Assembly: GCA_035301245.1 (NCBI GenBank)
Contig: DATGUS010000012.1
Coordinates: 1 to 10,224, forward strand
From: Alloiococcus sp035301245
Lineage (GTDB): Bacteria > Bacillota > Bacilli > Lactobacillales > Carnobacteriaceae_A
Reading direction: 5' to 3'
DNA length: 10,224 bases
Below are positions 6,169 through 10,224 of the stretch, piece by piece; the first letter of the stretch is position 1; every line of letters starts with the position of its first letter. Made by a program: the position numbers and the translations under genes. The notes below the pieces were generated by a model. The model made no database searches, was not told the DNA's origin, and saw nothing but the letters and a program-made list of their open reading frames with translations.

Positions 6169-7533
6169 TTGAATTCAATACAAATTAATAAAGAAAAATA
6201 CTATGATGATATTTATCTAGCGTTCGATAACGATGATCGCAAAATGTTTAGAGAGTTATTTTTAAGACTTCATGACCGAGATCAGCAGGAACTGTTCCAT
6301 TCACTTTATCCAGAAAAAAAGCGCAAGATAGCTGACTTTCTAACACCTAAAGAATTCTCTGAAATTTTTGAGTATATGGAAGTTGAAGACCAAGAAATAG
6401 CAATCCAAACACTCCCAGATAGTTTTATTGCTGAGATGTTCAATAATTTAGCAAACGATGATGTTGTGGAGTTCTTAACTTTAAGTGATGAAATTGATCA
6501 AGATGAAATTTTGGACATGATGGATTCTGATGAGCGTAGCCGCGTTAGAGAACTACTGACTTACGCAGAAGATACGGCTGGATCTATTATGACAAAAGAA
6601 TTCATTTCGATTAAAGATTCTGATACTGCTGCCAAAGTTATGGCCAGTTTAAATACACTAGCAGACGATGCTGAAACCATCTATTACTTATACGTATTAA
6701 ATGATAATGGTCAACTGGTTGGGGTGTTATCATTACGAGATTTACTTTTAGCAAATGATCAGGACCTTGTCAGAGATATTATGTTTGATACCGTGACATC
6801 TGTTAGGATTGATATGGATCAGGAAGAAGTTGCAGGAATCATTAGAGATTATGACTTGCTTGCGCTTCCAGTCTTAAGTCACGATGGTCGTATGCAAGGG
6901 ATTGTAACGGTCGATGATATTATCGATATTATTGAAGAAGAAGCCACAGAAGACTTTATTGAATTTGCGGCGATTAGACCGAGTGATTCAGAAGACAAAG
7001 AGTCAACTGTTTTAAGTGTCACGAAACAACGAGTACCTTGGATTTTAATTTTATTAATCCTTGGGTTACTCAGTGGTAGTGTGATTGGTTACTTTGAACA
7101 CACATTGGAGTCTGTAGTGATATTGGCAGCGTTCATCCCCATGATTATGGGAACCGCTGGTAATATTGGTACACAATCTTTAGCAGTTGCGGTAAAGAAT
7201 TTATCCGCTAATCAAGATGACAACGACAGTATTATGGCCATTATTAAACGTGAAGTTTTAGGTGGCATGATTATCGGTACCATTCTCGCTATCATTCTAG
7301 TGGTGTTGGCGTTAGTCTTATATCAAAACACTGTATTAGCTTTAATTGTTAGTTTAGCAGTCTTTTTATCAACAATCTTTTCAGCGACAGTGGGAGCAGT
7401 TGTGCCTCTATTTTTCGATAAGATCAATATCGATCCTGCGGTTGCTAGTGGACCTTTTATAACCACAATGAACGATATTATGGCATTACTCATTTATTTT
7501 GCGATTGCGACGTCTCTACTTGAACATCTGTAA
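6169..7533 (+). CDS. mgtE: MgtE-family magnesium transporter, copy 2
   Basis: A 454-residue Mg2+ channel paralogous to its neighbour. From the TTG start it aligns with copy 1 residue for residue from 1 to 270 with no gap; I count 133 identities by eye (about 49%). Domains match: N domain (about 1-135), CBS pair (139-262), plug helix, and membrane domain (about 288-454). The acidic gate segment is IIDIIEEEATEDF (251-263). The pore signature is IPMIMGTAGNIGTQS (323-337), and the conserved pore Asp is D436 in TTMNDIMAL. The loop after the signature (KNLSANQDDND, 343-353) is more acidic than in copy 1. Its ribosome binding site overlaps the stop of copy 1, so translation is probably coupled. The two proteins may form homodimers or, as MgtE is dimeric, mixed dimers; that is inference. 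A start at GTG 6160 would add three residues. Confidence 0.94.
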   Translation: MNSIQINKEKYYDDIYLAFDNDDRKMFRELFLRLHDRDQQELFHSLYPEKKRKIADFLTPKEFSEIFEYMEVEDQEIAIQTLPDSFIAEMFNNLANDDVVEFLTLSDEIDQDEILDMMDSDERSRVRELLTYAEDTAGSIMTKEFISIKDSDTAAKVMASLNTLADDAETIYYLYVLNDNGQLVGVLSLRDLLLANDQDLVRDIMFDTVTSVRIDMDQEEVAGIIRDYDLLALPVLSHDGRMQGIVTVDDIIDIIEEEATEDFIEFAAIRPSDSEDKESTVLSVTKQRVPWILILLILGLLSGSVIGYFEHTLESVVILAAFIPMIMGTAGNIGTQSLAVAVKNLSANQDDNDSIMAIIKREVLGGMIIGTILAIILVVLALVLYQNTVLALIVSLAVFLSTIFSATVGAVVPLFFDKINIDPAVASGPFITTMNDIMALLIYFAIATSLLEHL

Positions 7534-7565
7534 AATCAAAATGAGTATAATAAACTTACTTTTTG

Positions 7566-7595
7566 AAAGTGAAAGCACCTCAAGCGTTTTACTTT
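7566..7595 (+). terminator. Imperfect hairpin after the mgtE pair, possible terminator
   Basis: The stem AAAGTGAAAGC (7566-7576) pairs with 7584-7595 (11 pairs, one G-T wobble, one bulged G) around a 7-base loop. The following sequence (AAGTATGTTTTGC) is only weakly U-rich. Its right arm contains the -35 of the next gene. Confidence 0.4.
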
Positions 7596-7616
7596 AAGTA
7601 TGTTTTGCTATATAAT
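7588..7616 (+). promoter_or_regulatory. Promoter of the HxlR-family regulator gene
   Basis: TTTACT (7588-7593), a 17-bp spacer, then a consensus TATAAT (7611-7616). The start codon is 77 bases beyond the -10. The leader (7617-7692) shows no strong structure; a weak inverted repeat TTTGT...ACAAA lies at 7626-7652. Confidence 0.6.
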
Positions 7617-7692
7617 GAATGAGAGTTTGTGTGGTTTTAAAGACTTTACAAATCAGAATATAGAAGCTTTTCAAGATAGAAGAGGCGATTAG

Positions 7693-8031
7693 ATGAGCTT
7701 GAAAACTATTGAAGAATCGACGACGATATGTCCAAAATTCGAACGTACTTTTTCAATTCTTGGTAAAAAATGGAATGGCATGATTATTGACTCATTATTG
7801 AGCTCTCCACTCCGTTTTAAAGATATTTCAACACGCATCCCTGGTATCAGTGACCGTGTGTTAGTTGACCGTTTAAAAACTTTAGAGTATGAAGGGTTAG
7901 TTAAACGCGTCATGATTGATAACACTAAAGGTTATTCGCTGTCTGAAAAAGGTTATGATCTTGAAGCAGTAATGTTGGAAGTCCAACGTTGGGCTGATGA
8001 ATGGGTATGCGATAAAGACTTAGAGAAATAA
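7693..8031 (+). CDS. HxlR/YodB-family winged-helix transcriptional regulator
   Basis: A 112-residue DNA-binding protein of the HxlR family, normally a dimer. Visible are the N-terminal Cys motif CPKFERTFSILGKKW (C13), helices SPLRFKDIS (38-46) and the recognition helix region GISDRVLVDRLKTLEYEGLVKR (51-72), the wing MIDNTKGYSLSEKGYDL (74-90), and a C-terminal dimer helix ending in WADEWVC (C106). The family includes the redox or electrophile sensors YodB, CatR and HypR. C13 and C106 sit at nearly the spacing of YodB Cys6 and Cys101, which form an intersubunit disulfide; a thiol-sensing role is inferred. The gene has its own promoter and ribosome binding site (AGAGG, 7681-7685). No co-directed or divergent target gene adjoins it, so its regulon may be itself or elsewhere. 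Confidence 0.88.
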   Translation: MSLKTIEESTTICPKFERTFSILGKKWNGMIIDSLLSSPLRFKDISTRIPGISDRVLVDRLKTLEYEGLVKRVMIDNTKGYSLSEKGYDLEAVMLEVQRWADEWVCDKDLEK

Positions 8032-8056
8032 TAATTATCAACCTGAATTTAATATG

Positions 8057-8065
8057 TGATATGAT
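8057..8065 (+). promoter_or_regulatory. Extended -10 promoter of the pheST operon
   Basis: TGATATGAT is an extended -10 (TG, one base, TATGAT at 8060-8065). A weak TTATCA (8035-8040) lies 19 bp upstream as a possible -35. The predicted start near G8072 sits just ahead of the T-box leader. Confidence 0.55.
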
Positions 8066-8071
8066 TTAACA

Positions 8072-8294
8072 GGAAAGAGTAATTAAGCAGACTTTTAAAG
8101 AGAATCATCACCACGGCTGAAAGTGATGGTATCGAACACTTAATGAAGTTCACTTCTGTTTATGCCTAGTGCATAGTCATAATTTCAATAATGAAATCGG
8201 TATACACCGTTATGTATGGAGTGCAAAGTTAAACCTTTGAACTAGGGTGGTACCGCGATAGACCTCGTCCCTTATTTGGGATGGGGTCTTTTTT
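8072..8294 (+). promoter_or_regulatory. T-box leader sensing uncharged tRNA-Phe, upstream of pheST
   Basis: A transcription-attenuating T-box riboswitch. Stem I spans about 8085-8161: base arms AAGCAGA (8085-8091) with TCTGTTT (8155-8161), and an upper arm CATCAC (8106-8111) with GTGATG (8123-8128). The likely specifier is TTC at 8149-8151, the Phe codon, followed by AC as is usual. Stem III is CAAAG (8224-8228) with CTTTG (8235-8239). The invariant T-box AGGGTGGTACCGCG is at 8244-8257; its TGGT bulge would pair with the free ACCA end of tRNA-Phe. A strong terminator follows at 8261-8288. Uncharged tRNA-Phe should stabilise the antiterminator and allow pheST expression. The T-box and terminator are certain; the specifier placement is likely, and it agrees with the downstream gene. 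Confidence 0.95.
8261..8294 (+). terminator. T-box attenuator (intrinsic terminator)
   Basis: An 11-bp stem (GACCTCGTCCC, 8261-8271, with GGGATGGGGTC, 8278-8288; two G-T wobbles), a 6-base loop TTATTT, and six Ts at 8289-8294. It lies directly after the T-box sequence with which the alternative antiterminator forms. Confidence 0.95.
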
Positions 8295-8329
8295 ACATTT
8301 AAAAGCACTTAAAAGAAAGGAAGTAAATC

Positions 8330-9376
8330 ATGAATTTACAACAAAAATTAGAAATGCTTCAAACAGAAGCATTAGAAAAAATTGATCAGGTTAACTCGAT
8401 CGATGAATTGGAAGACATCCGTGTAACATACATGGGTAAAAAAGGAAAAGTGACCGGAGTCTTAAAAGGAATGAAAGACTTAACTCCTGAAGAACGTCCA
8501 GTTGTTGGTAAAACAGCCAATATTGTTAGTGGTAAAATTAAAAAGGCTGTCGAAAAAACAAAAGTGGATTTAGAAGAAAAAGCGCTGACAGAACAATTAG
8601 AAAACGAACGCCTTGATGTTACATTACCAGGTCGTTCGATTGAACCTGGTCAGCGACATGTAATCTTACAAGTTATGGAAGAAATTGAAGATTTATTCTT
8701 GGGCATGGGTTATAAAATTGTGGATGGTACTGAAATTGAAACGGATCAGTATAACTTTGAACGCGTGAACGTGCCGCAAGATCACCCAGCTCGTGATATG
8801 CAGGATACTTTTTATATTGATGATTTACACTTACTTAGAACCCATACATCACCAACTCAGCCAAGAGCATTAGAGAATCATGACTTCTCTACAGGACCTC
8901 TAAAGATGATCAGCCCTGGTAAAGTATACCGTCGTGATTCCGATGACGCGACTCACTCACACCAATTCCACCAAATTGAAGGTCTTGTGATTGACAAACA
9001 TATTACAATGGCTGACTTAAAAGGAACGCTAGAAGTGATGGCCAAAAAATTATTTGGTGACGAACGACGCATCCGTCTACGTCCAAGTTACTTCCCATTC
9101 ACGGAACCATCTGTAGAAGTTGACGTAAGTTGCTTCAAATGTGATGGTGCAGGCTGTAGTATTTGTAAGCAATCAGGCTGGATTGAAATTCTAGGTGCCG
9201 GAATGGTTCATCCAGACGTCCTAGAGATGAGTGGCGTGGACTCTAGCATTTATAGTGGGTTTGCATTTGGTATTGGTCCAGACCGAGTTGTGATGTTGAA
9301 ATATGAAGTAGAAGATATTCGAGACTTCTATTTAAATGACCAACGATTCTTGAAACAATTTAAAGCGAAAGGATAG
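8330..9376 (+). CDS. pheS: Phenylalanyl-tRNA synthetase alpha subunit
   Basis: A 348-residue catalytic subunit of the alpha2-beta2 enzyme that joins phenylalanine to tRNA-Phe. Residues 1-90 are the N-terminal coiled-coil domain that binds tRNA (includes IRVTYMGKKGKVTGVLKGM). Class II synthetase motifs follow: motif 1 region DHPARDMQDTFY (151-162), motif 2 GKVYRRDSDDATHSHQFHQIEG (split 197-204 and 205-218), and motif 3 FGIGPDRVVML (313-323, with R319). The Phe pocket GFAFG (310-314) has Ala at 312, the usual residue. A Cys set (C268, C271, C276, C279) precedes SGWIEILGAGMVHPDVL, as in other Firmicutes PheS proteins. The ATG follows AAAGGAAG by a normal gap, 35 bases after the attenuator T-run. 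It is followed by pheT after 6 bases. Confidence 0.98.
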   Translation: MNLQQKLEMLQTEALEKIDQVNSIDELEDIRVTYMGKKGKVTGVLKGMKDLTPEERPVVGKTANIVSGKIKKAVEKTKVDLEEKALTEQLENERLDVTLPGRSIEPGQRHVILQVMEEIEDLFLGMGYKIVDGTEIETDQYNFERVNVPQDHPARDMQDTFYIDDLHLLRTHTSPTQPRALENHDFSTGPLKMISPGKVYRRDSDDATHSHQFHQIEGLVIDKHITMADLKGTLEVMAKKLFGDERRIRLRPSYFPFTEPSVEVDVSCFKCDGAGCSICKQSGWIEILGAGMVHPDVLEMSGVDSSIYSGFAFGIGPDRVVMLKYEVEDIRDFYLNDQRFLKQFKAKG

Positions 9377-9382
9377 AGTGGA

Positions 9383-10224
9383 ATGAAAGTATCATATAAT
9401 TGGCTAAAACAATATGTTGATTTAAGTTCAGTGACAGCTAGAGAACTAGCTGACCAAATCACTTTAACAGGAATTGAAGTGGAAGGCATTGAGGGTAACG
9501 GTCAAGGATTAGAAAACCTTGTTGTCGGTTATGTTAAAAGCTGCGAACCAATGGAAAATTCAGACCACTTAAATATTACGCAAGTGGACGTTGGAGAAGA
9601 TGAAACAGTTCAAATTGTCTGCGGTGCACCGAATATTAAACAAGGTCAAAAGGTGATTGTAGCCTTAACAGGTGCAAACTTACCCGGGAATATTAAAATT
9701 AAAAAGACAAAATTACGCGGAACAGAATCAAATGGTATGATCTGTTCTTTAGATGAATTAGGATTTAAAGAACAGGTGATTCCTAAATATGCCGAAGATG
9801 GTATTTATGTTTTACCTGATGAAGCAGAAGTAGGGGCAGATGCTTCTGAATACATCGGCTTAGATGATACCGTTATTGAATTTGACGTAACGCCTAACCG
9901 TGCTGATGTCTTAAGTATGCGCGGAGTAGCTCATGAAGTGGCAGCGATTTTAGACCAGAAACCAATATTTGAAGATGTTTCAGTTACTGAAAATAATGAA
10001 TCTATCGATGATTATGTGAAAGTCGGAGTCGAATCAAAAGAAGATACTCCCTTTTATTCCACGCGTATTGTTAAAGACGTGACGGTGACAGAGAGTCCAA
10101 TTTGGATGCAACGTCGTTTAATGGCTGCAGGCATTCGTCCTATTGACTCGATTGTTGATATTACTAACTACATTATGCTTGAGTATGGTCAACCACTACA
10201 TGCTTTTGACTTTGATGCAGTAGG
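9383..10224 (+). CDS. pheT: Phenylalanyl-tRNA synthetase beta subunit, 3'-truncated by the window edge
   Basis: The first 280 codons of a protein normally about 800 residues long. It starts MKVSYNWLKQYVDL at the ATG 6 bases after the pheS stop, with AAAGGA at 9368-9373 inside the end of pheS acting as the ribosome binding site. Residues about 41-150 form the EMAPII-like tRNA-binding OB fold (SDHLNITQVDVG; QIVCGAPNIKQGQKV; KLRGTESNGMICS). FDVTPNRADVLSMRGVAHE (167-185) belongs to the B1 region. The editing B3/B4 domain begins near 210, with SPIWMQRRLMAAGIRPIDS (238-256) and GQPLHAFD (269-276). That domain hydrolyses mischarged Tyr-tRNA-Phe. The reading frame is open to the window end. It is co-transcribed with pheS under T-box control. 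Confidence 0.97.
   Translation, partial: MKVSYNWLKQYVDLSSVTARELADQITLTGIEVEGIEGNGQGLENLVVGYVKSCEPMENSDHLNITQVDVGEDETVQIVCGAPNIKQGQKVIVALTGANLPGNIKIKKTKLRGTESNGMICSLDELGFKEQVIPKYAEDGIYVLPDEAEVGADASEYIGLDDTVIEFDVTPNRADVLSMRGVAHEVAAILDQKPIFEDVSVTENNESIDDYVKVGVESKEDTPFYSTRIVKDVTVTESPIWMQRRLMAAGIRPIDSIVDITNYIMLEYGQPLHAFDFDAV

Noticed and set aside
7626..7652. Inverted repeat TTTGT, 17 bases, ACAAA in the HxlR leader as a possible auto-operator
   Set aside because: Five-base AT-rich arms with a long spacer are expected by chance in this DNA, and it does not match the YodB operator as I know it.
1..10224. Search for a defence system, CRISPR array, toxin-antitoxin pair, prophage or insertion sequence
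   Set aside because: I saw no spaced direct repeats, transposase, integrase, terminal inverted repeats or toxin-antitoxin-like small gene pair. Nearly all sequence is accounted for by housekeeping genes and their control sites.

Overview
The window looks like ordinary chromosome from a low-GC Gram-positive bacterium. The best fit is Lactobacillales (Carnobacteriaceae, Aerococcaceae or Enterococcaceae-like). The reasons are AT-rich DNA, strong AGGAGG-type ribosome binding sites, two likely TTG starts, a Firmicutes-style T-box in front of pheST, and a PheS sequence that reads like the enterococcal type. I cannot name the genus from sequence alone.

Layout, left to right. (1) Positions 1-676: the 3' three quarters of an aldo/keto reductase gene that starts outside the window. 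(2) Positions 709-1467, minus strand: a GNAT-type acetyltransferase, convergent with the reductase, with a small hairpin between them. (3) Positions 1685-3142: a secreted M23 peptidoglycan hydrolase with a PcsB/CwlO-like coiled-coil N-terminus, closed by a clear terminator. (4) Positions 3251-3997: a SpoU/TrmH-family RNA 2'-O-methyltransferase (YsgA/RlmB type). (5) Positions 4126-4647: an HD-domain metal-dependent hydrolase of unknown substrate, with a near-consensus promoter. (6) Positions 4792-7533: two adjacent MgtE-type Mg2+ transporter genes that are clear tandem paralogues (about 49% identical over the first 270 residues by my ungapped hand count) and probably translationally coupled. 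(7) Positions 7693-8031: an HxlR/YodB-family regulator with two cysteines. (8) Positions 8072-8294: a tRNA-Phe T-box leader. (9) Positions 8330-9376 pheS and 9383-10224 pheT (5' part), the two subunits of phenylalanyl-tRNA synthetase.

How the parts fit. Most units have their own promoter or terminator, so this is a string of short transcription units rather than one pathway. The rRNA methyltransferase and pheST are neighbours in many Firmicutes (ysgA-pheS-pheT in Bacillus subtilis). Here about 4.3 kb holding the HD gene, the mgtE pair and the HxlR gene lies between them. Only two multi-gene operons are evident: mgtE-mgtE and pheS-pheT.

I found no CRISPR array, insertion sequence, tRNA, rRNA, prophage or defence system. 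I do not see a convincing undescribed system. The points most worth checking are the divergent mgtE pair with a short leader that lacks a full M-box, the unassigned HD protein, and the two-cysteine HxlR regulator with no obvious target gene beside it.
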